This document shows, in pieces, positions 41,552 to 49,445 of a DNA stretch of 58,762 nt. Position 1 is the stretch's first letter; every line of letters begins with the position of its first letter. The translations under genes and the position numbers were made by a program. This DNA is from a virus. The notes beneath the pieces were generated by a model. The model had not been told where the DNA came from, searched no databases, and was given only the letters and a program-made list of their open reading frames with translations. The stretch covers positions 1 through 58,762 of IMG/VR virus record IMGVR_UViG_3300035698_007528; one strand, given 5' to 3'.

Positions 41552-42178
41552 ATGGTCAAGGAGTTACGATCAATAGATGACCTGACCCCGGACAGAGGCA
41601 ACGCCAACCTTGGCACGGCCCGAGGTCACTACATGATCGAGGATAGCGTGAGGCGCCTGGGCGCTGGGCGGTCAGCGTTGGTCGATGCCGAGGGCAACAT
41701 CATAGCGGGCAACAAAACCGTCGAGGTTGCCGAATTGTTGGGCATACCTATCAAGATTGTCCAGTCAGACGGTGAGGCCCTGGTCGTCGTTCAGCGCACC
41801 GACCTATTGTTGAACGACGAGAACGACAACCGGGCCCGGCTCCTGGCCTACCTGGACAACCGGGCCAGCGAGGTAGGATTATCATGGGACGCTTTGCAGG
41901 TAGCGAGCGACCTTGAGAGCGGCGTCGAGCTGGACAGGATGTTTTTCAGCGAAGAACTCACGACCCTATTTGAGACGGCTGGGCTCCCTGAGTTTGTGGA
42001 CGATAACATGCCCGACGACCTGCCTGACCCTGGCCTTGTGGGCGGCGGGGATCAGGCCCAGCGCGTGATCGTGACCTTTCAGAACTCGGAGGAGCGCACC
42101 CAGTTCCTGGACTATTTTGGTTTGGAGGACAAGGGCAACGCCGTGATCTACAAGTGGGGTGAGATGAATGGCGAATAA
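41552..42178 (+). CDS. ParB/sulfiredoxin-like protein A
   Basis: A 208-residue protein from ATG 41552 behind TGGAGG. The N-terminal ~95 residues hold the ParB-N/Srx-like core: 'MIEDSVRRLGAGRSALVD', 'GNIIAGNKTVEVAELLGI' and 'LVVVQRTDL'. The middle has 'RARLLAYLDNRASEVGLSWD', and the C-terminal domain differs from paralogue B. Family members bind nucleotides and act as DNA-binding CTPases, kinases or nucleases. It overlaps the radical SAM gene by 11 bases. Confidence 0.65.
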   Translation: MVKELRSIDDLTPDRGNANLGTARGHYMIEDSVRRLGAGRSALVDAEGNIIAGNKTVEVAELLGIPIKIVQSDGEALVVVQRTDLLLNDENDNRARLLAYLDNRASEVGLSWDALQVASDLESGVELDRMFFSEELTTLFETAGLPEFVDDNMPDDLPDPGLVGGGDQAQRVIVTFQNSEERTQFLDYFGLEDKGNAVIYKWGEMNGE

Positions 42179-43412
42179 GTTTTATGAAAGCCCGCGCTGG
42201 TCAGGTGAGATACCCGATTGCGCGATGCCCATGACGTTCGACACCTACAGCGTGTGCAGCTACAACTGCCAATATTGCTTCTCTGCATACCAGCGTGATT
42301 TAGGTGACGCCAAGGACGCATACCGCCACAAGGATGTTAGGTCGGTCAACGTCGAAAAAGTAAAAAAGATGTTCACCGACCCAGACAGCTCACAGTTTGG
42401 GCCGTTCATCAAGCGCAAGTTTGTTATGCAGTGGGGTGGCCTGAGCGATCAGTTTGATGAGTTTGAGCGACGCCAGGGGGTAACGCTGGAGCTGATGCAG
42501 TTTTTCCGCGAGATCGAATACCCCATCAGTTTTTCGACCAAGGCGGCGTGGTGGGCGTATGATGAGCGCTACATCGAGTGTTTCAAGGGTTTTCCTTGGT
42601 GGAACGTGAAGTTTTCGATCATCACGCTAGATGAGCAAAAGGCACGGGCGGTAGAGAAGGGTTGCCCAACCCCAAGACAGCGCCTGGACGCCATGGAGGC
42701 CGCTGCAAAGTTCGTTGGGGGCGGCGTGACCCTGAGGCTACGCCCCTTCATCATTGGCATGAGCGATCCCAGCTATCTTGACCTGATCAGAGAGGCCCAC
42801 AATCGGGGCGCCACGGCCCTGAGCACCGAGTTCTTCTGTCTGGAGAGCCGGTCCCCTGGGGGCGTGGCCACGCGCTACCCGGTGATCAGCGATGCCATAG
42901 GCCAGGACGTGTACAGCTTTTACCGGCGCTACTCACGGGGCAACGGCTACCTACGCCTGAATCGCAACATCAAGCGCCCGTATGTCGATGAGATGGAGAA
43001 CCTATGCAAAGAGCTGGGCATGAGGTTCTATGTCAGCGACGCCCATTTCAAGGAACGGTGCGAAAGTGGGTGCTGCTGTGGGCTGGGAGAAGAGTGGAAC
43101 TACAGCCGTGGGCAGTGCTGCGAGGCCCTGGTCATTGCTCGCAAAACCGGGCGCGTGACCTGGGCAGAGATCGAGCCCGACCTGGCCTATGCTAAAACGT
43201 TTTTGTGGGGTCGGGCCAGGGGCTACAACAACAACACCTCAGAGAAGCGTGGCAAGTTCTGGGGCATGACGATGTATGACTACCTGCATTATCTGTGGAA
43301 TCATCCAAAAGAAGGTCAGGGCCCCTACAAGATGTTTGGGGGCATCATCAAGCCGGTTGGTCTCGACGCGAACGGTGATTTGATCTATGAGCTCGACGAA
43401 ACGAGGGCGTGA
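42168..43412 (+). CDS. Radical SAM enzyme A
   Basis: A 414-residue protein. 'CSYNCQYC' (~30-37) is the CxxxCxxC cluster-binding motif. 'FVMQWGGLSDQFDEF' follows and may be the SAM-binding strand-loop. The C-terminal part has a Cys-rich segment 'CESGCCCG' (~298-305) and 'CCEAL' (~317), suggesting an auxiliary cluster or zinc site. Overall it recalls spore-photolyase-like radical SAM proteins (DNA-acting), but the substrate is unknown. It lies between two ParB-like paralogues with overlaps on both sides. Confidence 0.7.
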   Translation: MANKFYESPRWSGEIPDCAMPMTFDTYSVCSYNCQYCFSAYQRDLGDAKDAYRHKDVRSVNVEKVKKMFTDPDSSQFGPFIKRKFVMQWGGLSDQFDEFERRQGVTLELMQFFREIEYPISFSTKAAWWAYDERYIECFKGFPWWNVKFSIITLDEQKARAVEKGCPTPRQRLDAMEAAAKFVGGGVTLRLRPFIIGMSDPSYLDLIREAHNRGATALSTEFFCLESRSPGGVATRYPVISDAIGQDVYSFYRRYSRGNGYLRLNRNIKRPYVDEMENLCKELGMRFYVSDAHFKERCESGCCCGLGEEWNYSRGQCCEALVIARKTGRVTWAEIEPDLAYAKTFLWGRARGYNNNTSEKRGKFWGMTMYDYLHYLWNHPKEGQGPYKMFGGIIKPVGLDANGDLIYELDETRA

Positions 43413-44026
43413 TGAATATCAACGATCTGAGACCAGACGAGCAGAATGCCAACCTCGGCACCGATCGAGGGCGCGAAATGTTACGCCAGAGCCTCATCGA
43501 CATGGGGGCCGGACGGTCAGCGCTGATTGACGATGGCGGCAACATCATAGCAGGAAACAAAACCGTCGAGGCCGCCAGGGCCCTGGGCATACCGATCCAG
43601 GTTATAGACTCAGATGGCAAGTCACTGGTTGTGGTCAGGCGGACCGACCTGGACCTATACTCTGAGGCAGACGACACGGCCCGCCTTCTGGCCTATTTCG
43701 ACAACCGATCCAACGAGGTAGGATTATCATGGAACGCCACGCAGATGGCTGCCGACATGGAGCGAGACCTTGATCTCGCGCCGCTGTGGACAGACGGCGA
43801 ACTGAGCCGGTTCACTGAGCAGTCAGAAGGCCAAGCCGTAGCAGAGGAGTTTGCTGATCAGTTCGAGCAGGAGGTGGCCGACCTGGACGGTATGCAGGAC
43901 GCCAATATCACAATCGTCGTCCCGGCCAAATACGAGCAAGAGATACGCACATGGTTGGCTCATGGCGAACGAGAGACAGGGGCCGGGCTAGGCCGAGGGG
44001 TGATGATCCAATGCGGATTGCTCTAG
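43412..44026 (+). CDS. ParB/sulfiredoxin-like protein B
   Basis: A 204-residue protein from ATG 43412, overlapping the previous TGA. It is a paralogue of protein A over ~115 residues: 'GAGRSALIDDGGNIIAGNKT', 'LVVVRRTDLDL', 'ARLLAYFDNRSNEVGLSWN'. The C-terminal part is acidic, with 'ITIVVPAKYEQEIRTWL'. Both paralogues contain a GATTATCA site at the same codons (GLSW). It overlaps the next radical SAM gene by 16 bases. Confidence 0.65.
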   Translation: MNINDLRPDEQNANLGTDRGREMLRQSLIDMGAGRSALIDDGGNIIAGNKTVEAARALGIPIQVIDSDGKSLVVVRRTDLDLYSEADDTARLLAYFDNRSNEVGLSWNATQMAADMERDLDLAPLWTDGELSRFTEQSEGQAVAEEFADQFEQEVADLDGMQDANITIVVPAKYEQEIRTWLAHGERETGAGLGRGVMIQCGLL

Positions 44027-45141
44027 TCAACGCCACGCCCAATGCCAAGATGTACCCGCTGGGCCTGCTGAAGATAGGGGCATGGCGCAAGCACCTGGGC
44101 GATGAGTGCGCCCTGTTCATGGATGATCTACCGGCGCCGGGAGATTTCGATCAGATATGGGTAAGCACGCTGTTCACGTTTGACCAACCCCACGCGCTCG
44201 GGATTATCAATGAAGCCATGAAGCGGGCGTCTCGGGTCTGGGTAGGCGGCATAGCGTCGTCACTGATCCCCGAGCCCTACCTCGCAACGGGCGCCGACGT
44301 TCACATGGGCCTATTGCAGGAAGCGGAAGGGTTCGCCCCAGACTACTCGCTGTTACGCCACCCACCTCAGTACAGCATAGCCTATACAAGCCGTGGCTGC
44401 GTACGCAAATGCCCCTTCTGCATGGTGCCCAAGCTAGAGCCCGACTTTCAGGATCGGCCTGCATGGCCCAGTGACCTCAACGATTCTAACAGGATCATGT
44501 TTTACGACAACAACTGGCTGGCCAAGCCGATGGATAAGATCGTCAGAGACGTGAGGGAGATACGGGCCCTGATCGAAGCGGGCCAGATCAGCAAGGTCGA
44601 TTTCAACCAGGGCCTGGACTGTCGCCTACTTACCGACGATCATGTTGACCTGCTACGCGGCCTACCGATGAAACCCATCCGATTTGCTTTCGACGGCATG
44701 CAAGAGGACGGTTCCTTTCAGAGAGCGATTACCGCCATGGCCCAGGCCGGGCACAAGGTCTTTATCAACTACACTTTGTACAATTTCACAGACCGACCAA
44801 CAGACTTTTACTATCGACTCAGGGAGCAGGCCCGCCTCACAGAGGAGCTAGGGGTGATGGTATGCGCCTTTCCGATGAGGTATCAGCCGATCCTCGACGC
44901 TGACACGCGCCGTGAGTATGTAGGAAGGCACTGGACCATGCCCCAACGCAAGGGATTTATGGCCCTGCTATCGCAACTCTCCATTGCAGGCCAGGTCTCG
45001 TTTCACAGCCTGGAGGATTTCGAGTTCTGGTTTGGCCAGTCAGAGGCCGAGTTTGCCGCGCTCCTGGCGTATCCTCGTATACGAGAGTTGGCAGCCAAAA
45101 GAGCAGGGGAGTTCCGGCTGCGTAAGGCGCGGGCAAGATGA
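44011..45141 (+). CDS. Radical SAM enzyme B with B12-binding-like N-terminus
   Basis: A 376-residue protein from ATG 44011. The N-terminal ~120 residues ('MRIALVNATPNAKMYPLGLL', 'WVGGIASSLIPEPYLATGAD') resemble the Rossmann-type domain of B12-binding radical SAM proteins, though the His for cobalamin is not evident. 'CVRKCPFC' (~130-137) is the radical SAM motif. 'FYDNNWLAKP', 'KVDFNQGLDCRLL' and 'IRFAFDGM' are later barrel strands. Substrate unknown. Confidence 0.7.
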   Translation: MRIALVNATPNAKMYPLGLLKIGAWRKHLGDECALFMDDLPAPGDFDQIWVSTLFTFDQPHALGIINEAMKRASRVWVGGIASSLIPEPYLATGADVHMGLLQEAEGFAPDYSLLRHPPQYSIAYTSRGCVRKCPFCMVPKLEPDFQDRPAWPSDLNDSNRIMFYDNNWLAKPMDKIVRDVREIRALIEAGQISKVDFNQGLDCRLLTDDHVDLLRGLPMKPIRFAFDGMQEDGSFQRAITAMAQAGHKVFINYTLYNFTDRPTDFYYRLREQARLTEELGVMVCAFPMRYQPILDADTRREYVGRHWTMPQRKGFMALLSQLSIAGQVSFHSLEDFEFWFGQSEAEFAALLAYPRIRELAAKRAGEFRLRKARAR

Positions 45142-45413
45142 GAGTCACGAGTGAAGAATTGGATCGTATAGAGACTGCCTTACGGGACACCACCGATACG
45201 CTAGAGGACGTGGCTTACGCCACGGGCATAGATGTGGACGATTATCAACCCATCGTAGAACTGCTGGTCGAGCGCAACTTTGCCGAGTGCCTGGTCTGTC
45301 ACTACTGGCGCGACATGGCCACCGACGATTTGGGCGATGCCCTAGAGGTCTGCCAAGATTGCAGAGAGCTACTAGAAGGGGAGCCAGACGAAGAGGGCCG
45401 TGATGGCCGGTGA
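45138..45413 (+). CDS. Small zinc-ribbon protein
   Basis: A 91-residue protein with an acidic N-terminal helix-turn-helix-like part and 'CLVCHYWRDMA...CQDCREL', a four-Cys zinc ribbon. Coupled by ATGA to the radical SAM gene. Possibly a regulator or a small cassette partner. Confidence 0.55.
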   Translation: MRVTSEELDRIETALRDTTDTLEDVAYATGIDVDDYQPIVELLVERNFAECLVCHYWRDMATDDLGDALEVCQDCRELLEGEPDEEGRDGR

Positions 45414-46017
45414 CGTGCAAGCAGAATTGCAAGGCCCCAAGAATCAGGCATGGAAGGGGCGCCGTACCGCGCTCAGGCGGGCGGCTGACAGGCGTGAGAT
45501 TGCCGAGCGCTACCTAAGGGGCCAGCGCCAGTACATCATTGCCGAGCAGATGGACCTGACCCCAAGCACGGTATGCCGAGACATCCAGTTTCTGTGCAAG
45601 GAATGGATCAAGGCAGCGCTGGTCGATTTCGACGAAGCCAAGGCCCAAGAGCTGGCCAAAATCAACCAACTGGAGCGGACGTACTGGGAGGGATGGGAAG
45701 CAAGCAAGGAAGCCAAGGTCACGGTGAGCCGTGAGCGGCGCATCGACGGCGTATTGGTGACCCAGCGGCAAGAGGTACGATCAGGCATCGGTGATCCCAA
45801 GTTCCTGGCCGGGATCAACGCCTGCATAGCCCAGCGCTGCAAGCTACTGGGCCTCGACGCGCCGATCAAATCTCAGGAACTGCTCTATGACATGACATCA
45901 TGGCCTAGTTGGGCACTAGAGCGAGTGGCGAGCGGAGAACCGGCCCACCTGGTAAAGGCAGAAATCGAGCAAGCCACAATCGAAGGGAGCGTCAAGATGA
46001 AGGAGATCGAAGGATGA
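45403..46017 (+). CDS. terS: Terminase small subunit
   Basis: A 204-residue protein from ATG 45403. Residues ~25-65 give an HTH ('RREIAERYLRGQRQYIIAEQ', 'LTPSTVCRDIQFLCKEW'), followed by a helical region ('LAKINQLERTYWEGWEASKE') and a C-terminal tail. Order with an HNH protein then the large subunit supports the call. It would bind the packaging site, not located here. Confidence 0.7.
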   Translation: MAGDVQAELQGPKNQAWKGRRTALRRAADRREIAERYLRGQRQYIIAEQMDLTPSTVCRDIQFLCKEWIKAALVDFDEAKAQELAKINQLERTYWEGWEASKEAKVTVSRERRIDGVLVTQRQEVRSGIGDPKFLAGINACIAQRCKLLGLDAPIKSQELLYDMTSWPSWALERVASGEPAHLVKAEIEQATIEGSVKMKEIEG

Positions 46018-46337
46018 AGAAGGCAGCGCGATTGGCGGCCATTCAGGACGTGATCAGCCGAGACGGCCATTGTGTCGAATGCCATGGGTATGTAGGCCTG
46101 GAGCTGCACCACATCGTGCCGAGAAGCCATTTTGGGCGCAAAAACAAAGCAGAATGCTGGACGCCCAGAAACATGCTGATGCTGTGCCCGGACTGCCACC
46201 GGCTCAAGGACAAGCAGGCTGGCGCCCACACCCATGAGGCGCGGGTGAGGCACATCGCCCTGCTGGCCGAACGGTATGGCTACGACTACTCAGAGCGTCC
46301 TTGGAGCGAGTATGTAGAGGAGGACACCAATGAGTGA
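46014..46337 (+). CDS. HNH endonuclease (packaging-associated)
   Basis: A 107-residue protein. 'GHCVECHGYVGLELHHIVPR' and 'CWTPRNMLMLCPDCHRLKD' give the HNH core with its two CxxC zinc pairs. Such proteins next to terminases are required for DNA cleavage during packaging in several phages (HK97 gp74 type). Start overlaps the terminase small subunit (ATGA). Confidence 0.75.
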   Translation: MKKAARLAAIQDVISRDGHCVECHGYVGLELHHIVPRSHFGRKNKAECWTPRNMLMLCPDCHRLKDKQAGAHTHEARVRHIALLAERYGYDYSERPWSEYVEEDTNE

Positions 46338-46440
46338 ATTTTATCTGACGAGCCCGTTTTGGATATGCCCTGAGGTTGCGCAGTACGTCGCGGATAGGCA
46401 CGGCGAGGTATGTGGTAGAGTGAGGGAGATCAGGGGATGA
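46330..46440 (+). CDS. Small hypothetical protein (36 aa)
   Basis: ATG 46330 lies within the end of the HNH gene and the stop TGA (46438-46440) overlaps the next ATG. It reads MSEFYLTSPFWICPEVAQYV then DRHGEVCGRVREIRG. Two Cys residues. The overlap on both sides argues it is translated. Confidence 0.45.
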   Translation: MSEFYLTSPFWICPEVAQYVADRHGEVCGRVREIRG

Positions 46441-46931
46441 TATACTACAGAGGCGACGTGGTAAAGTCAACCGACGGCAACATTGGCGTCGTTGTATTTG
46501 CCCTAGAGAGCGATAAGGATGATCCGGCGAATTGGGCGGATTATACGACGGTCGTATGGCGCGGCGAGAATTATGTCAGTCTAGCACTGACAGAGTATCT
46601 CACCCTCGTATCGCGCCCGTCGCAGGGCGGCATGCTGGTGGAGGTGAATCGCGACGATTTGGAGAGGGACGATGAGGTCTTTATCGGGGCGACAATGGCC
46701 CTCTCCTGTTTTGGCTGGTTGACGCCACAATTTAAATGCGACGAGCAAAATAATACTCGCTGGAAAACCTACCGCTACGTCGAAGGCGACGCGACTGAGC
46801 CGACGGTGGAAGATTGCAAGCGCGTGCTGCGCAAAAAGCTTATCAAGCAACAGCGCGCCGCGATGAAACGTGTGCGCGAGATTGGCAGGGTTATCGGCGC
46901 CATTAAACGGATACCGGAGGAGGGCGATTGA
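46437..46931 (+). CDS. Hypothetical protein, unusual codon use
   Basis: A 164-residue protein starting MIYYRGDVVKSTDGNIGVVV (SH3-like beta start) with a charged, helical C-terminus rich in Lys/Arg. It uses more GAT, TAT, AAT and GCG codons than its neighbours, consistent with recent acquisition between the HNH gene and the terminase large subunit. Confidence 0.55.
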   Translation: MIYYRGDVVKSTDGNIGVVVFALESDKDDPANWADYTTVVWRGENYVSLALTEYLTLVSRPSQGGMLVEVNRDDLERDDEVFIGATMALSCFGWLTPQFKCDEQNNTRWKTYRYVEGDATEPTVEDCKRVLRKKLIKQQRAAMKRVREIGRVIGAIKRIPEEGD

Positions 46932-46962
46932 GAAGCCCGGCGACTTGGAGTAAGCGTATCTG

Positions 46963-48525
46963 ATGGACACGGCGGTACAGAATACGGCCATAGCTAACCT
47001 GGAGATGAGGCGCCGGGAGGGCACATACGTGCCACCCCAGGAGCGCTTTTATCAATTTGGCCTCAAGTACCGCCATGACCCGGTAGGGTTCGCCCGAGAC
47101 TGCATCGACTGGCCAGAAGGCGAATCACTGACGCCTTACCAAGAGGATGCGCTGATAGCGATGGTCCAGGATGGGCGCCTGGCGATCAGAGGCCCTCACG
47201 GCCTGGGCAAGAGCACGACGGCGGCCATAGCGGTGATCTGGTTCGCGCTGGTTAATGAGGCCCTGGCAGAGGCAGAAGGGCTAGACTGGCTGGTGCTCAC
47301 GACTGCCAGCGGCTGGGCTCAGTTGAGCCTGTACCTATGGCCGGAAATCCACAAGTGGGCCATGAGGCTGATATGGGAGAAGATCGGCTGTGACGAGTGG
47401 ATCACAGGGCGCCAGCTTCAGGTCAGGGCCATCAAGCTAAAGCATGGCATCGCATCAGCCATTGCCAGCAATCAGCCGGGCCGCATGGAGGGCGCCCACG
47501 CCAAACGGATGCTCCTGGTTTTCGATGAGGCGAAGGAGATTCCATCAGCGACCTATGACGCTCTGGAGGGCGCGTCAGCCAACGCCGGGCCCGAGACCGG
47601 AAACGAGGCCTACGCCCTAGCCATCTCGACGCCAGGAGACAGCGCGGGCCGATTTTACGACATTCACATGAGGCGCCCAGGCTACGAGGATTGGACGGCC
47701 CAGCACGTTACGCTAGAAATGGCCATTGCGGCTGGCCGTATTTCACGCTCCTGGGCCGAACGACGCGCCAGGCAATGGGGCGAGGAAAGTGCGGTCTATC
47801 AGCGGCGTGTGCTGGGTAACTTTGCTCAGGACAGTGCAGACGCGGTGATCCCGTTGGCCTGGGTGGAGCAGTCCATGGAGCGCCACAAGGAATGGGCGGC
47901 CCAGGGGTACAGACGCCCAAACGGTGAGCCATCGGTTCTTACCAGCATCGGGGTTGACGTGGGCGGCGGCGAGGAAACGGGAGACGCCAGCACCATAGCC
48001 TACATTTACGACTATGCTCATGTGGGCGCCTTGATCAGCTATCCCAAAATGGCTGATCCCTCGGTAGCCCAGATGGAACTGGCTGGCATCATCAGGCAGA
48101 TACTGGAGGCCAACCAAGGAATCGGTTGCTATGTGGACATCATCGGCATTGGCGCCGGGTGCGTCCATCGGCTCAGGGAGCAAAAGTACGACGTCCGCGC
48201 CTACCACGCGGGCATGAGTACCACCGTGCTAGACCGTTCAGGTGAGTGGGGCTTTGTCAATTGGCGGGCCGCTGGCTGGTGGACCCTCAGAGAGTGCCTT
48301 GACCCAACGGGGCCCACGAAAACCATGATCCCGTATCAGGAAGACCTGATCGGTGAGCTAACGGCGACTCGGCGCAAGGCCTACACGAGTAAAAGTCAGA
48401 TCGTATTGGAATCAAAGGAGGAGATACGCAAACGCCTCCAGGGTGCAAGCCCTGACCGTGTAGATTCCATCATTCACGCCCTGGCGGGCCCAGGCCTGTG
48501 GCAGGCCGCCATGGCAACAGTTTAG
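46963..48525 (+). CDS. terL: Terminase large subunit
   Basis: A 520-residue protein. Walker A 'RGPHGLGKST' (~76-85), Walker B 'LLVFDEAKE' (~184-192) and the coupling region 'ALAISTPGDSAGRFY' define the ATPase. The nuclease domain has acidic positions 'GVDVGGGEETGD' (~328), 'CYVDIIGIGAG' (~388) and 'SPDRVDSIIHAL' (~496). It drives DNA into the prohead and cuts it. Residue 26-75 region ('YVPPQERFYQFGLKYRHDPV') is typical. Confidence 0.85.
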   Translation: MDTAVQNTAIANLEMRRREGTYVPPQERFYQFGLKYRHDPVGFARDCIDWPEGESLTPYQEDALIAMVQDGRLAIRGPHGLGKSTTAAIAVIWFALVNEALAEAEGLDWLVLTTASGWAQLSLYLWPEIHKWAMRLIWEKIGCDEWITGRQLQVRAIKLKHGIASAIASNQPGRMEGAHAKRMLLVFDEAKEIPSATYDALEGASANAGPETGNEAYALAISTPGDSAGRFYDIHMRRPGYEDWTAQHVTLEMAIAAGRISRSWAERRARQWGEESAVYQRRVLGNFAQDSADAVIPLAWVEQSMERHKEWAAQGYRRPNGEPSVLTSIGVDVGGGEETGDASTIAYIYDYAHVGALISYPKMADPSVAQMELAGIIRQILEANQGIGCYVDIIGIGAGCVHRLREQKYDVRAYHAGMSTTVLDRSGEWGFVNWRAAGWWTLRECLDPTGPTKTMIPYQEDLIGELTATRRKAYTSKSQIVLESKEEIRKRLQGASPDRVDSIIHALAGPGLWQAAMATV

Positions 48526-48534
48526 GAGGGCAGC

Positions 48535-49065
48535 ATGACCAAGAAGGGATTGGGCTGGGAAGCACACGTGAGACTAGGGGTGAGATTGGCAGGGCTCCAC
48601 AATGAGTTTGCGCGACTCAGAACGGACATGGCGGTCGGTTACGGCGTGAGCAGCGAGGAATACCGGGCCGCTTGTCGGATGGCTGACGCGCTCTCGAAGC
48701 TACGCAGCGGCCTGGATGATCTCGTGATTGCCGAGGGCCACGAGAAGGATGGAGACCCGAGCATCTATTACCCACGGATCGAAGGCAGTTACGAGGATTG
48801 GCTTTGGTCGCATATCGAGGAAGCCTTGCCCAACGGGTGCTCCATGCAGCATCTGTGCTCGAACGAGGGCGATGAGTACAAGGCTTTTCAGGTCACGGCG
48901 CCCGATGCGAGTGGCAACATCGCCCTACTGGCCTATGGCTCGACGATGCGCGAGGCCCTGGAGGCCATGGCGAAAGAAATCGCTGACGAAGCGGTGTTGG
49001 ACTGGTTGGGGCGTTTCGCTGATGAGCCAGAGGAGGAGGCAGATGAAGCTGAGGGATGCAATTGA
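48535..49065 (+). CDS. Hypothetical protein after terminase
   Basis: A 176-residue helical protein behind GGAGGG with an acidic tail. 'FARLRTDMAVGYGVSSEEY' and 'EAMAKEIADEAVLDWLGRF' are its visible helices. It overlaps a second gene in a different frame. No family recognised. Confidence 0.6.
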   Translation: MTKKGLGWEAHVRLGVRLAGLHNEFARLRTDMAVGYGVSSEEYRAACRMADALSKLRSGLDDLVIAEGHEKDGDPSIYYPRIEGSYEDWLWSHIEEALPNGCSMQHLCSNEGDEYKAFQVTAPDASGNIALLAYGSTMREALEAMAKEIADEAVLDWLGRFADEPEEEADEAEGCN

Positions 49066-49315
49066 GATGGCGGTTGATAGGGGCGTCGAGGTCGAGGTGC
49101 GCGGGCTGCCTGACGATGGCTACGAAATTGATCTATACTGCAAGCGTCGTGGTGTGCGGGTGACGTTCGAGACGCCCGCTCTTTTGGAGGTGGCCCAGGC
49201 CATTTTGGAGGGCTTGGAGTTCGTGGCTCCAGGCGACTATCCCGGCAAGGCGTTGGTAGAAGACATCACGGAGGAGGGCAGTGATGGACAATCGCAGAGG
49301 GCCGACGGTCTTTGA
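49043..49315 (+). CDS. Small hypothetical protein
   Basis: A 90-residue protein from ATG 49043 behind AGGAGGAGG, inside the end of the previous gene. It reads MKLRDAIEMAVDRGVEVEVR and has an alpha-beta pattern. The longer open frame upstream is a shadow. Confidence 0.55.
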   Translation: MKLRDAIEMAVDRGVEVEVRGLPDDGYEIDLYCKRRGVRVTFETPALLEVAQAILEGLEFVAPGDYPGKALVEDITEEGSDGQSQRADGL

Positions 49316-49445
49316 GTTGCTGATTGTGGTAGCGGTAGCTGGTGTGAGTGCGCTGCTAATAGCCGTGCTCTCGCAGTTGGCAGGAACGTGGTAAACACAT
49401 GGCAGCGATGGTAGAAGACATTATGGAGGGTGGCAGTGATGCGCA
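49257..49445 (+). repeat. Duplicated translation-initiation segment
   Basis: The segment GTAGAAGACAT...GGAG...GGCAGTGATG occurs at about 49257-49286 and again at 49411-49441, each placing a ribosome binding site before an ATG (49284 and 49439). A short tandem duplication probably created one of the two starts. Confidence 0.5.
49284..49394 (+). CDS. Small membrane peptide (36 aa)
   Basis: ATG 49284, behind GAGGAGGG, reads MDNRRGPTVFELLIVVAVAG then VSALLIAVLSQLAGTW to TAA 49394. One membrane segment (~10-32). Directly upstream of the endolysin, so a lysis accessory or pinholin-like peptide is possible. Confidence 0.5.
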   Translation: MDNRRGPTVFELLIVVAVAGVSALLIAVLSQLAGTW

